Positions 26,981-35,522 of a stretch of 64,000 bases of DNA are shown one piece after another. The DNA is from Mesorhizobium loti (GTDB lineage Bacteria > Pseudomonadota > Alphaproteobacteria > Rhizobiales > Rhizobiaceae), in the NCBI RefSeq assembly GCF_003148495.1, contig NZ_QGGH01000004.1, forward strand, positions 1 to 64,000, given 5' to 3'. How positions within the stretch are numbered: position 1 is the stretch's first letter; every line of letters begins with the position of its first letter. The notes beneath the pieces were generated by a model. It did no database searches and was not told where the DNA came from. It was given only the letters and a program-made list of their open reading frames with translations. Made by a program: the position numbers and the translations under genes.

Positions 26981-28234
26981 TCATGCCGGCCGTTTCAGAC
27001 CCAGATGGTCGCGCAATGTGCGGCCCTCGTACTCCGTCCGGAACAGGCCTCGCCGCTGCAGTTCCGGCACAACGAGCTTGGCAAAGGCATCGAGTTCGCC
27101 GGGGAAGTAAGAGGGCATGACGTTGAAGCCGTCAGCCGCGCCACCTTCGAATCGCGCCTGCAGCTCGTCGGCGACCTGGGCCGCTGTGCCGACAATGCGC
27201 CAATGGCCGCGCGCGCCGGCAAAATGGCGGGCGAGCTGGCGAATGGAAAGATTGTCGCGGCGGGACTGCTCTATGACCAGCGCTTGCCGGCTCTTCATCC
27301 CCTCGCTCTCCGGCAGTTCCGGCAGCGGCCCATCGATCGGATAGCGCCACAGGTCGGAGATGCTGAGATAACTGGATAAAAGCGCAACGCCGACATCGTC
27401 GGGGATCAACTCCTGCAATTCCTCGTATTTTTCACGGGCCTTCGCCTCGGTCTCCGCCACAACTGGCGCGACGCCGGGCATGATCTTGATGTCGTCAGGC
27501 TCGCGCCCATAGGTGGCCATGCGCCCCTTGAGATCGTCATAGAAGGCCTTGGCTTCCTCGAAGGTCTGCGCCGCCGTGAACACCACATCGGCGGTGCGGG
27601 CGGCAAGGTCGCGGCCGACATCCGAGGCGCCGGCCTGGACCATCACCGGCGCGCCTTGCGGCGAGCGTGGCAGGTCAAGCGGGTCGCGAACCGAAAAGCT
27701 CTGGCCGTCGTGGCCAGAGCCGAGCTTCTCACGCCAAAGCCTGGCAACCACTTCGGCGAACTCACGCGCGCGCTCATAACGGTCGGCATGCGGACGCAAG
27801 CCGGTCGAGCCGAAATTCGCGGCTTCGATGGGGCTGGCCGAGGTGACCAGGTTCCAGCCGGCCCTGCCGCCGCTCAGATGGTCGAGCGACAGGAAGGTTC
27901 GCGCCAGCCCATAGGGCTCGTTGTAGCTTGTCGAGGCTGTTGAGACGAGGCCGATGCGGCTGGTCTGGGCGGCGAGCGCCGAAAGCAGGCTGATCGGCTC
28001 GAAACCGATCGAGCGCGATGTCTGGCTGGCGATACCGACATTGGCTTCGCGCAGGCCGGCGGCGTCCTCGCAGAACACCATGTCGAATTTCGCCGCCTCC
28101 GCCGTGCGCGCCAGCTGGATGTAATGGTCGATGTCGATGCCGGCGGTTACATGCGCCTTGGGGTGGCGCCAGGCGGCGATGTGATGGCCTGTTGCCCAAA
28201 GGAAGGCGCCGAGCTTCATCTGGCCAGCGGTCAT
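26981..28234 (-). CDS. LLM class flavin-dependent monooxygenase (NtaA/SnaA/DszA type)
   Basis: 417 residues with the luciferase-like TIM-barrel pattern of the NtaA family: MKLGAFLWATGHHIAAWR near the start, FDMVFCEDAAG, EPISLLSALAAQTSRIGL, SGGRAGWNLVTS and DRYERAREFAEVVARLW in pieces. It should use reduced FMN from a separate reductase to oxidise a small organic compound such as a chelator, sulfonate or N-heterocycle. It overlaps the next LLM gene by four bases. No reductase partner is seen beside it. Confidence 0.92.
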   Translation of the reverse strand: MTAGQMKLGAFLWATGHHIAAWRHPKAHVTAGIDIDHYIQLARTAEAAKFDMVFCEDAAGLREANVGIASQTSRSIGFEPISLLSALAAQTSRIGLVSTASTSYNEPYGLARTFLSLDHLSGGRAGWNLVTSASPIEAANFGSTGLRPHADRYERAREFAEVVARLWREKLGSGHDGQSFSVRDPLDLPRSPQGAPVMVQAGASDVGRDLAARTADVVFTAAQTFEEAKAFYDDLKGRMATYGREPDDIKIMPGVAPVVAETEAKAREKYEELQELIPDDVGVALLSSYLSISDLWRYPIDGPLPELPESEGMKSRQALVIEQSRRDNLSIRQLARHFAGARGHWRIVGTAAQVADELQARFEGGAADGFNVMPSYFPGELDAFAKLVVPELQRRGLFRTEYEGRTLRDHLGLKRPA

Positions 28235-29247
28235 TGGTCACCTCCGCCGGCAAGCCCGAGGTGCGAGCGCAAAATTGTCCCGCGATAGTTCTCTCGAAAC
28301 AGGCCACGCAGCCGCAGCGCCGGCAAGACCAGATCGACGAAATCGTCGAGTGCTGAGAGTTGTGCCGGCATCAGGATGTTAAACCCGTCGCAGTTTTTCG
28401 CCCGGAAACCTTTTTCCATGCTGTCGGCAATGGTCGGCTTGGCGGTGCCATTGGTGACGAGCGAGATATTCATCAGAAGCCTCACGGCATCCGGATCGCG
28501 TCCGCAGGCGGCGACGCGGCGCTTCAGTTCGTCATAGCGTGCTTGCGCATTCTCGATCGGTTCGTCGTCAAGCAGGATGACATCGGCGGTGCGGGCGGCA
28601 ATATCGAAGTCGGATTCCCGCAGGCCCGACAAGACCAGCACCGGCGTGTCCTGTGGCGACCGTGCGACGTTCAGCGGTCCGCGCACGGAAAAGAACTCGC
28701 CCTTGTGCTCGAGCAGGTGCATCTTTTCGGGATCGTGGAAGCGGCCGCCGCTCTGGTCGAACAGGAGCGCGTCCGCATCCCAGCCGTTCCACAGGCCCTG
28801 AACGATGTCGATATATTCTCCGGTGCGGCGGCGGAAATCGCCTGATGAAAACCCCTCCGGCCGGCTAAAATTGGCCGCTTCGCGCGGATTCTGCGCCATG
28901 GTCGCGTTCCAGCCGGTGCGGCCATGGCTGATGATGTCGAGTGAAGCAAAACGGCGCGCCAGATTGTAGGGCTGGTGGGCAATTGTCGAGGCAGCGGCAA
29001 CGAGGCCGATCCTGGTAGTCACTGTGGCCAGTGCGGCCAGCAACGTCGTCGCTTCGAAGGGCATCTGCCTACTTGCTGCATCGTTACTCGAAGCCGGCAC
29101 GGAATCGGCAAGGAACACCATGTCCAGCCCAGCTGCTTCGGCCTTTTGCACGAAACCAGCCAGGCGGCTGAATTCCGGCTCCGGTGATGGATCGGCGGTT
29201 CCCGCAAACAGCGAAACGGCAAGATGCATTGTGGCGCCGTTGTCCAT
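28231..29247 (-). CDS. LLM class flavin-dependent oxidoreductase
   Basis: 338 residues, a second bacterial-luciferase-like enzyme of the same family (AGLDMVFLADSVP, FEATTLLAALATVTTRIGLVAAAS in pieces, HGRTGWNATMAQNPREAANFS in pieces). The ATG at 29247 has AGGGA upstream; a TTG at 29262 is the alternative. The two LLM genes overlap by four bases, so they form one operon, next to a LysR gene on the same strand. Confidence 0.9.
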   Translation of the reverse strand: MDNGATMHLAVSLFAGTADPSPEPEFSRLAGFVQKAEAAGLDMVFLADSVPASSNDAASRQMPFEATTLLAALATVTTRIGLVAAASTIAHQPYNLARRFASLDIISHGRTGWNATMAQNPREAANFSRPEGFSSGDFRRRTGEYIDIVQGLWNGWDADALLFDQSGGRFHDPEKMHLLEHKGEFFSVRGPLNVARSPQDTPVLVLSGLRESDFDIAARTADVILLDDEPIENAQARYDELKRRVAACGRDPDAVRLLMNISLVTNGTAKPTIADSMEKGFRAKNCDGFNILMPAQLSALDDFVDLVLPALRLRGLFRENYRGTILRSHLGLAGGGDQ

Positions 29248-29350
29248 CGATGGTCCCTGCAAGACGAAAATCGACCTGAACTATGTTCGCCACGTCCTGG
29301 GATGGCAACCGCCGGCGCTGGGCCAACCGCCGCTCACTTGCCGGCCAGTC

Positions 29351-30271
29351 CTATTTGCCAGCAAGCAGATCGTTGATCAGCCGCTGGCAGCGCTCGGCCA
29401 TGAAGTCGAGCAGCAGCCGCACTTTTGGATCCTGCAGCTTCTTATGCGGATAGACGGCGGCGAATTGCACCGGTGTCGGCGGCGTGCTGCTAAGGATCAC
29501 CTTCAGCCGTCGGTCGCGGATAAACGGCTCGACCTCGAAGCGCGGCTTGTTGATGATGCCGCGGCCGGACAGTGCCCAGCCGGTCAGCACGTCGCCATCG
29601 TCGGTGTCATACGGCCCGTGCACCTCGAATTTCTGCGGGCCTGTGGGGGTCTGCAGCGTCCACACATATTCGCGCGCGCCGGAATAGCGCAGCATCAGGC
29701 AGTCGTGCTTCTTGCCGATCAGTTCCTGCGGCTCCATCGGTTCGCCGCGCGCCTCGAGATATTTCGGCGCCGCCACCAGCACGCGTTCGCATTCCATGAT
29801 GCCGCGCATCCTGAGGCTGGAATCCTCGATGATGCCGAGCCGGAAGGCGACGTCGATGCCTTCCTTCATGATGTCGACATTGTGGTCCGAGAGCCTCAGC
29901 CGCACCTCGATATCAGGATATTTGTCGTGAAAATCCGGAATGCCCGAAGCCACCAGCCGGCGCCCGAGGCCGAGGGGCGCGGTCACACGGATGGTACCGC
30001 GCGGTTGCCCGGAAAGCGCCGAGACCGCCGCTTCCGCCTCGGTGATCGCCTCCAGCACCTGCTTGGCGCCTCCGTAAAAAACCGTGCCATGCTCTGTCGG
30101 CATCAACTGCCGTGTGGTGCGGTTGAACAGCCGCACCCCCAGATGCTTTTCCAACTCCTTGATGCGGTTGGAGGCGACCGCTGGCGAGATGCGCATGTCG
30201 CGGCCGGCCGCCGACAGATTGCCGAGTTCGACGACACGAACGAAGACGGCGATGTTGTCGAGATAGGCCAT
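29351..30271 (-). CDS. LysR family transcriptional regulator
   Basis: 306 residues. The N-terminal winged HTH is typical (VFVRVVELGNLSAAGRDMRISPAVASNRIKELEKHLGVRLFNRTTR in pieces, residues 10-52), followed by the periplasmic-binding-like effector domain. Start ATG at 30271 with AAGG nearby; an in-frame GTG nine bases earlier is possible. It is transcribed away from puuD with 132 bases between them, the normal geometry for a LysR protein and its target, so it may sense a purine breakdown product (inference). It could equally control the LLM genes downstream. Confidence 0.93.
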   Translation of the reverse strand: MAYLDNIAVFVRVVELGNLSAAGRDMRISPAVASNRIKELEKHLGVRLFNRTTRQLMPTEHGTVFYGGAKQVLEAITEAEAAVSALSGQPRGTIRVTAPLGLGRRLVASGIPDFHDKYPDIEVRLRLSDHNVDIMKEGIDVAFRLGIIEDSSLRMRGIMECERVLVAAPKYLEARGEPMEPQELIGKKHDCLMLRYSGAREYVWTLQTPTGPQKFEVHGPYDTDDGDVLTGWALSGRGIINKPRFEVEPFIRDRRLKVILSSTPPTPVQFAAVYPHKKLQDPKVRLLLDFMAERCQRLINDLLAGK

Positions 30272-30403
30272 ACGGAGCACCTTCGCCGGTTTGCAGCGAT
30301 CAGCCTAGTATTTTCCATTTTTTTTTGAAAGTCATCGTGCACCTCGCCTCTTTCCGTTTGCGCTCCAGCCCGTAAAGTCACCGGATCGGCAGGGACGACT
30401 TCA
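30272..30403. promoter_or_regulatory. Divergent promoter region lysR-puuD with shared motif
   Basis: Contains TTTTTGAAAGT at 30322-30332 following a T-run, the same 11 bases as at 20752-20762 in the other purine divergent region. T-rich/GAAA arms are compatible with a LysR-type box, but spacing is not clear enough to define one. Confidence 0.5.
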
Positions 30404-31621
30404 ATGATGGATTTCGCGATTTTCTGGGACTGGCTGAGCTTTGCCGTGCGCTGGCTGCATGTCGTCACCGGCATCGCCTGGATCGGCTCGTCCTTCTACT
30501 TCGTCGCGCTCGATCTCGGCCTGCGCCAGCGTCCGGGCATGCCTGTCGGCGCCTTCGGCGAGGAGTGGCAGGTGCATGGCGGCGGTTTCTACCACATCCA
30601 GAAATATCTGGTGGCGCCTGCCGAGATGCCGGAACACCTGACCTGGTTCAAATGGGAATCCTACGCCACCTGGCTGTCCGGCTTCGCCATGCTGTGCGTC
30701 GTCTATTATGCCGGAGCCGATCTGTTCCTGATCGATCCGAATGTGCTGCCTATATCTGTGCCGGTCGGCATCCTGCTGTCGCTGGCGACCATAGGCGTCG
30801 GCTGGGTGGTCTATGATCTGCTGTGCCGCTCGCCGCTGGGCAAGAGCGATACCGGGCTGATGCTGGTGCTCTACTGCGTTCTGGTGTTCATCGCCTGGGG
30901 GCTGACGCACCTGTTCACCGGCCGCGCCGCCTTCCTGCATCTGGGCGCCATCACCGCGACGATCATGTCGGCCAATGTCTTCATGGTCATCATCCCCAAC
31001 CAGAAGATCGTCGTCGCCGACCTCATCGCCGGCCGCAAGCCTGACCCGAAATACGGCAAGATCGCCAAGCAGCGTTCGCTCCACAACAACTATCTGACGC
31101 TACCGGTGCTGTTCCTGATGCTGTCGAATCACTATCCGCTGGCGTTCGGCACTGAGTTCAACTGGGTCATCGCCTCGCTGGTGTTTATCATCGGCGTGCT
31201 GATCCGGCACTATTTCAACTCCATCCATGCGCGCAAGGGCAATCCGACCTGGACCTGGATGGCAGCACTTGTCCTGTTCATCGTCATCATCTGGCTGTCG
31301 ACCGCGCCGAAGGTGCTGACCGGCGAGCCCAGGGAATCGGCGGCGGCGCAAATCTATGTCGCTTCAGCGCATTTCCCGGCCGTGCGCGACACCGTGCTCG
31401 GCCGCTGCTCGATGTGCCATGCGGCGGAGCCGGTCTATGAGGGCATCTATCATGCGCCGAAGGGCGTGATGCTCGACACCGACGCTGATATCGCCAACCA
31501 CGCCCGCGAGATCTATCTGCAGGCCGGCCGCAGCCACGCCATGCCGCCCGCCAACGTCTCGCAGATTACCGACAAGGAGCGGGCGCTGCTGGTGGCCTGG
31601 TTCGAAGGCGCGGGAAAATAG
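30404..31621 (+). CDS. puuD: Urate hydroxylase PuuD (membrane-bound urate oxidase with cytochrome c domain)
   Basis: 405 residues. About eight membrane helices occupy 1-300 (WLHVVTGIAWIGSSFYF near the start, histidines in VHGGGFYHIQKY and SNHYPLAFG). A single c-type cytochrome domain follows at about 315-405 with CSMCH at 335-339 and an axial Met in HAMPP near 380. It hydroxylates urate to 5-hydroxyisourate and passes electrons to the respiratory chain rather than to O2, so no peroxide is produced. Its product is the substrate of UraH. It precedes guanine deaminase with a one-base gap. This is the urate enzyme, not the unrelated gamma-glutamyl-GABA hydrolase also named PuuD. Confidence 0.95.
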   Translation: MMDFAIFWDWLSFAVRWLHVVTGIAWIGSSFYFVALDLGLRQRPGMPVGAFGEEWQVHGGGFYHIQKYLVAPAEMPEHLTWFKWESYATWLSGFAMLCVVYYAGADLFLIDPNVLPISVPVGILLSLATIGVGWVVYDLLCRSPLGKSDTGLMLVLYCVLVFIAWGLTHLFTGRAAFLHLGAITATIMSANVFMVIIPNQKIVVADLIAGRKPDPKYGKIAKQRSLHNNYLTLPVLFLMLSNHYPLAFGTEFNWVIASLVFIIGVLIRHYFNSIHARKGNPTWTWMAALVLFIVIIWLSTAPKVLTGEPRESAAAQIYVASAHFPAVRDTVLGRCSMCHAAEPVYEGIYHAPKGVMLDTDADIANHAREIYLQAGRSHAMPPANVSQITDKERALLVAWFEGAGK

Positions 31622-31622
31622 C

Positions 31623-32936
31623 ATGACCTCCACGCTTCTGCGCGGCCGCACGCTGTCCTTTGTGCGTTGGCCCGAAACCATCGACGACCATTCCGCCTGG
31701 CGCTACGAGGAGGATGGCGGTCTGCTGATCCGCGACGGCAGGATCGTCGCCGCGGGCACCTATGCCGAAGTTGAAAAGCAGGCCGGCGAGGCGGTGAAAA
31801 AAATCGACCATCGGCCGCATTTGCTGCTGCCGGGCTTCATCGATGCGCATGTGCATTTTCCGCAGATGCAGGTCATCGCCTCCTATGGCGCCGAACTGCT
31901 CGACTGGCTGAACACTTACACTTTTCCGGAAGAAACGAAGTTCGCCAACGCGCAGCATGGCCGCCGCATCGCGCGGCTGTTCCTCGACGAAATGGTGCGC
32001 CACGGCACAACGACGGTCGCCGCCTACTGCTCGGTACACAAAGCCTCGGCGGAGGCGTTCTTTGCCGAGTCGCATGACCGCAACATGCTCAACATCGCCG
32101 GCAAGGTGATGATGGACCGCAATGCGCCGGACGGCGTGCTCGACACGCCGCAATCCGGCTACGACGACAGCAAGGCGCTGATCGTGCAATGGCATGGCAA
32201 GGGGCGGCAACTTTATGCCATCACGCCGCGCTTCGCCATCACCTCGTCGCCGGAGCAGATGGAGATGGCCGCAGCACTCTGCCACGAGCATCCCGACCTG
32301 CACATGCAGACGCATCTGTCGGAAAACCACGCCGAGATCGCCTTCACGCGGGAGCTCTATCCGTGGTCGCGCGACTATACCGATGTCTACGAGCATTACG
32401 GGCTGTTAGGAAAGAAGAGCCTGTTCGGCCATTGCATCCATCTGTCGGAGCGTGAGGCTGATGCGCTTTCGGACTCAGGCTCGGTGGCGGTGTTCTGCCC
32501 GACTTCGAACCTGTTCCTCGGCTCCGGCCTGTTCGATTACCAACGCTTTCGCCGCCGCGACAAGGCGATCCGGATCGCCGCCGCCACCGATGTCGGCGGC
32601 GGCACCAATTATTCGATGCTGCGCACCATGGACGAGGGCTACAAGGTGATCGCGCTGAACGGCGAGAAGCTCAATCCGTTCCAGTCCTTCTGGCAACTGA
32701 CACGCGGCAATGCCGAGGCGCTGTCGGTGGCGCAGAAGATCGGCACGCTGGACGAGGGCACCGATGCCGACATCGTTGTGCTCGACGCCAGGGCAACGCC
32801 GGCGATGCGGCTCAGGATGGAAACGGTCGAGACGCTGGCGCAGGAATTGTTCCTGCTGCAGACGCTGGGCGACGACCGCGCCGTGCGCGAGGTCTATGTC
32901 GCCGGTAAAGCGGCGAAGACCGACATGGCGATTTAG
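31623..32936 (+). CDS. guaD: Guanine deaminase
   Basis: 437 residues, amidohydrolase superfamily. Metal ligands are in GFIDAHVHFPQ (His76 and His78), TQTHLSENHAEI-type MQTHLSENHAEI (about 236-247), and GHCIHLSEREAD (about 262); the remaining metal Asp is in ATDVGGGTNYSM (about 322). The length and the HVHFPQ motif are those of GuaD. It turns guanine into xanthine for XdhABC. It starts one base after puuD, so the two are one operon. Confidence 0.94.
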   Translation: MTSTLLRGRTLSFVRWPETIDDHSAWRYEEDGGLLIRDGRIVAAGTYAEVEKQAGEAVKKIDHRPHLLLPGFIDAHVHFPQMQVIASYGAELLDWLNTYTFPEETKFANAQHGRRIARLFLDEMVRHGTTTVAAYCSVHKASAEAFFAESHDRNMLNIAGKVMMDRNAPDGVLDTPQSGYDDSKALIVQWHGKGRQLYAITPRFAITSSPEQMEMAAALCHEHPDLHMQTHLSENHAEIAFTRELYPWSRDYTDVYEHYGLLGKKSLFGHCIHLSEREADALSDSGSVAVFCPTSNLFLGSGLFDYQRFRRRDKAIRIAAATDVGGGTNYSMLRTMDEGYKVIALNGEKLNPFQSFWQLTRGNAEALSVAQKIGTLDEGTDADIVVLDARATPAMRLRMETVETLAQELFLLQTLGDDRAVREVYVAGKAAKTDMAI

Positions 32937-33014
32937 AGCGCTCCAATGTGTTCCTTGCTTGACCCGGCGGCGGCCATCGGTCAAAGCGTGCGGCGAAGTT
33001 GACAGGGGAACGAC

Positions 33015-33518
33015 ATGGCCGTTGCTGACGACATCGCTCTGATCAAGAGACAGGAAGAAGTCCTGGTCTTCGCCGCCTTTGACGAGGCCGTTGCTTTCAG
33101 GATCGGTTCAGCCATCCGCGACCGCGCGCTCGCCGAGAACCTGCCTGTTATCGTCGATATCAGGACCTTCGACCGGCCGCTGTTCTATGCCGCGCTGCCG
33201 GGCTCGAACGCTTCCAATCCGGATTGGGCACGGCGCAAGATCAATGTCGTCAAGCGGTTCCTGAAAAGCACCTATCGCATGGTGCTGGAGCAGCAGCGCC
33301 CCGACCGCACCTTCAAGGTTGGCGAGGGTCTCGACATTTCAGACTATGTGCTGGCTGGCGGCGGCTTTCCGGTGACGGTCAAGGGCGCCGGCGTCATTGG
33401 TGTGATCGCCGTTTCCGGACTGCCGGAGCGCGAGGATCACGGCGTCGTGGTCGATGCGCTGTGCGATCATTTGGGCGTCGACAAGCGCGGCCTGGCATTG
33501 CCTCGGGAAGCCGAATGA
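33015..33518 (+). CDS. UPF0303 / heme-degrading domain-like protein
   Basis: 167 residues of the UPF0303 family, related to the HbpS-type fold (EDHGVVVDALCDHLGV and GGGFPVTVKGAGVIGVIAVSGLPE in pieces are the conserved parts). Homologues are often linked to catabolic operons and have been called heme-binding or heme-degrading, but an enzyme activity for this protein cannot be shown. Its TGA overlaps the ATG of the glycerate kinase gene. Confidence 0.82.
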   Translation: MAVADDIALIKRQEEVLVFAAFDEAVAFRIGSAIRDRALAENLPVIVDIRTFDRPLFYAALPGSNASNPDWARRKINVVKRFLKSTYRMVLEQQRPDRTFKVGEGLDISDYVLAGGGFPVTVKGAGVIGVIAVSGLPEREDHGVVVDALCDHLGVDKRGLALPREAE

Positions 33519-34780
33519 CCGTACTCGACCCCAAATCGTTCCTCACCTCCATTTTCAACGCGGCCGTCGCCGCTGCCGATCCGGAACGAACCATCCGGGA
33601 TCATTTGCCGGCCAAACCCAAGGGCCGCACCATCGTCATTGGCGCCGGAAAAGGCTCGGCGCAGATGGCGGCGGCGTTCGAAAAGGCGTGGGACGGCCCC
33701 ATCGAAGGGCTGGTCGTCACCCGCTACGGCTATGGCGCAACCTGCGAACGCATCGAGATCATTGAGGCGGCGCATCCGGTGCCGGACGCTGCCGGCCTGG
33801 AAGCCTCGCGTCGCCTGCTCGCCAAGGTCCAGGGGCTGACAGCGGACGATCTGGTCGTGGCGCTGATTTCGGGTGGCGGCTCGGCGCTCTTGCCGTCGCC
33901 GGCCGGCAGCCTGACGCTGGCCGACGAGATCGCCGTCAACGAGGCGCTGCTCGCCTCCGGCGCGCCGATCGCGGCGATGAACACCATCCGCAAGCACCTT
34001 TCCGCCATCAAGGGCGGCAGACTGGCGGCGGCCGCCTGGCCGGCCAAGGTGGTGTCGCTGGTCGTTTCCGACATTCCCGGCGACAATCCGGCGCTGGTCG
34101 CCTCCGGCCCGACGGTACCGGATACCGGCAGCCGCGAAGACGCGCTGGCCTCGATATCAGCCTATGGCATGAAACTGCCGGCCGCGGTGATGGCTCACAT
34201 CAATTCGCCGGCCGCCGATGCACCAAGCCCGGATGACAAGCGCTTTTCGCGCAACGAGGTCCACCTGATCGCTTCGGCCGGCGTGTCACTCGAAGCAGCA
34301 GCGGCGGAAGCGAAACGGCAAGGCGTCGAAGCGGTTATCCTCTCCGATGCCATCGAGGGCGAAGCGCGCGAGGTTGGCGGCGTCCATGCGGCCATCGCGC
34401 GCGAGGTGGCGACGCGCAACCGGCCATTTTCGAAACCGGTTCTGATCCTGTCGGGTGGCGAAACCACGGTGACGTTGCGGGCAAAAGGCAAGGGCGGCCG
34501 CAACTCGGAATTCCTGCTCGCCTTCGCCATCGGCATCAATGGCGTCGACGGTATCCACGCGCTGGCCGCCGACACCGACGGCATCGACGGTTCGGAAGAC
34601 AATGCCGGTGCCTTCGCAGATGGCTCCACCGTGGCGCGCATGCGCGCAGCCAGCGTCGACGCCAAGGCGATGCTGGCCGGTAACAATGCTTGGACGGCGT
34701 TCAATGCCGTCGGCGATCTTTTCGTGCCTGGTCCGACCGGCACGAATGTCAACGATCTCAGGGCGATCCTGATCAGATAG
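33515..34780 (+). CDS. Glycerate 2-kinase (MOFRL family)
   Basis: 421 residues from the ATG overlapping the preceding stop (ATGA). It has the type II glycerate kinase arrangement: an N-terminal segment with IVIGAGKGSAQMA, then LISGGGSALLPSPAG (about 120-134), AMNTIRKHLSAIKGGRLAA in pieces, and a C-terminal MOFRL domain with LSGGETTVTLRAKGKGGRNSE in pieces. It phosphorylates D-glycerate from ATP. After glyoxylate is released from ureidoglycolate, condensation and reduction would give glycerate, so it may close the purine route into central metabolism (inference; the carboligase is not in this window). A frame beginning at 33224 is an upstream overlap and is rejected. Confidence 0.92.
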   Translation: MTVLDPKSFLTSIFNAAVAAADPERTIRDHLPAKPKGRTIVIGAGKGSAQMAAAFEKAWDGPIEGLVVTRYGYGATCERIEIIEAAHPVPDAAGLEASRRLLAKVQGLTADDLVVALISGGGSALLPSPAGSLTLADEIAVNEALLASGAPIAAMNTIRKHLSAIKGGRLAAAAWPAKVVSLVVSDIPGDNPALVASGPTVPDTGSREDALASISAYGMKLPAAVMAHINSPAADAPSPDDKRFSRNEVHLIASAGVSLEAAAAEAKRQGVEAVILSDAIEGEAREVGGVHAAIAREVATRNRPFSKPVLILSGGETTVTLRAKGKGGRNSEFLLAFAIGINGVDGIHALAADTDGIDGSEDNAGAFADGSTVARMRAASVDAKAMLAGNNAWTAFNAVGDLFVPGPTGTNVNDLRAILIR

Positions 34781-34784
34781 CTTT

Positions 34785-35468
34785 TTAGGCGGCCATCAGC
34801 CGCTTGACCTGCTTCATGTCGTGCAGGAACCGCTCGCGTTCAGCTTCCTTGTCCGCCGGCTCATGGATGCGTAGGATGAAGGACGGGTGGATGGTGATGA
34901 AGACGCGCAAGCCATCCTCGCGCTCGATCACCTGGCCACGCATTTTTGTCACCGGTATCGCCTTGCCCAGCAGCGACAACGCCGCCGTTGCGCCCAGCGC
35001 TACAGCCAGCTCCGGCTTGATCAGCGCGAACTCCCTGTCGATCCACCAGCGGCAGGCCTGAACCTCGCCGGCATTTGGCTTGGAATGAATGCGGCGCTTG
35101 CCGCGCGGCTCGAATTTGAAGTGCTTGACCGCGTTGGTGACATAGATCTTTTGCCGGTCGACTCCGGCCTCATCGAGGATGGCATTGAACACCTTGCCCG
35201 CCGGGCCAACAAAAGGTTTGCCGGCGAGATCTTCCTGTTCGCCCGGCTGTTCGCCGACAAAGACCACCCTGGCATCATCAGGACCCTCGCCGAACACGGT
35301 CTGGGTCGCGTCGTGCCACAGCGGGCAGCGGCGGCAACCTTTCGCAGCCTCGCGCAGTTCCGTGATCGAGATGGCATCGGTCTCGTCCGATATCGGCTCG
35401 GCGCGCGGCGCGGAAACGCGCCGGGCCGGCATCTTCGCCTTACGCGGAAGGCCTGTGGTCGCCATCAT
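34785..35468 (-). CDS. udgX: UdgX family uracil-DNA glycosylase
   Basis: 227 residues. The active-site motif is GEQPGEQED (72-80), followed by GKPFVGPAGK. The insertion loop holds GKRRIH with His128, the residue that in Mycobacterium UdgX becomes covalently attached to DNA at a uracil site. HPSFILR lies at 194-200. Iron-sulfur ligands visible are Cys45, Cys48 and Cys139, with His116 (AVKHF) at the place of the third Cys of ordinary family 4 enzymes. It should excise uracil and stay crosslinked to the site. It is convergent with the glycerate kinase gene (4-base gap), with no partner gene beside it. Confidence 0.85.
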   Translation of the reverse strand: MMATTGLPRKAKMPARRVSAPRAEPISDETDAISITELREAAKGCRRCPLWHDATQTVFGEGPDDARVVFVGEQPGEQEDLAGKPFVGPAGKVFNAILDEAGVDRQKIYVTNAVKHFKFEPRGKRRIHSKPNAGEVQACRWWIDREFALIKPELAVALGATAALSLLGKAIPVTKMRGQVIEREDGLRVFITIHPSFILRIHEPADKEAERERFLHDMKQVKRLMAA

Positions 35469-35522
35469 CTTGCCTTTCCATTTCGATATTGAAAATGGAC
35501 AAGGCCGAGGATGGTTCCTCCC

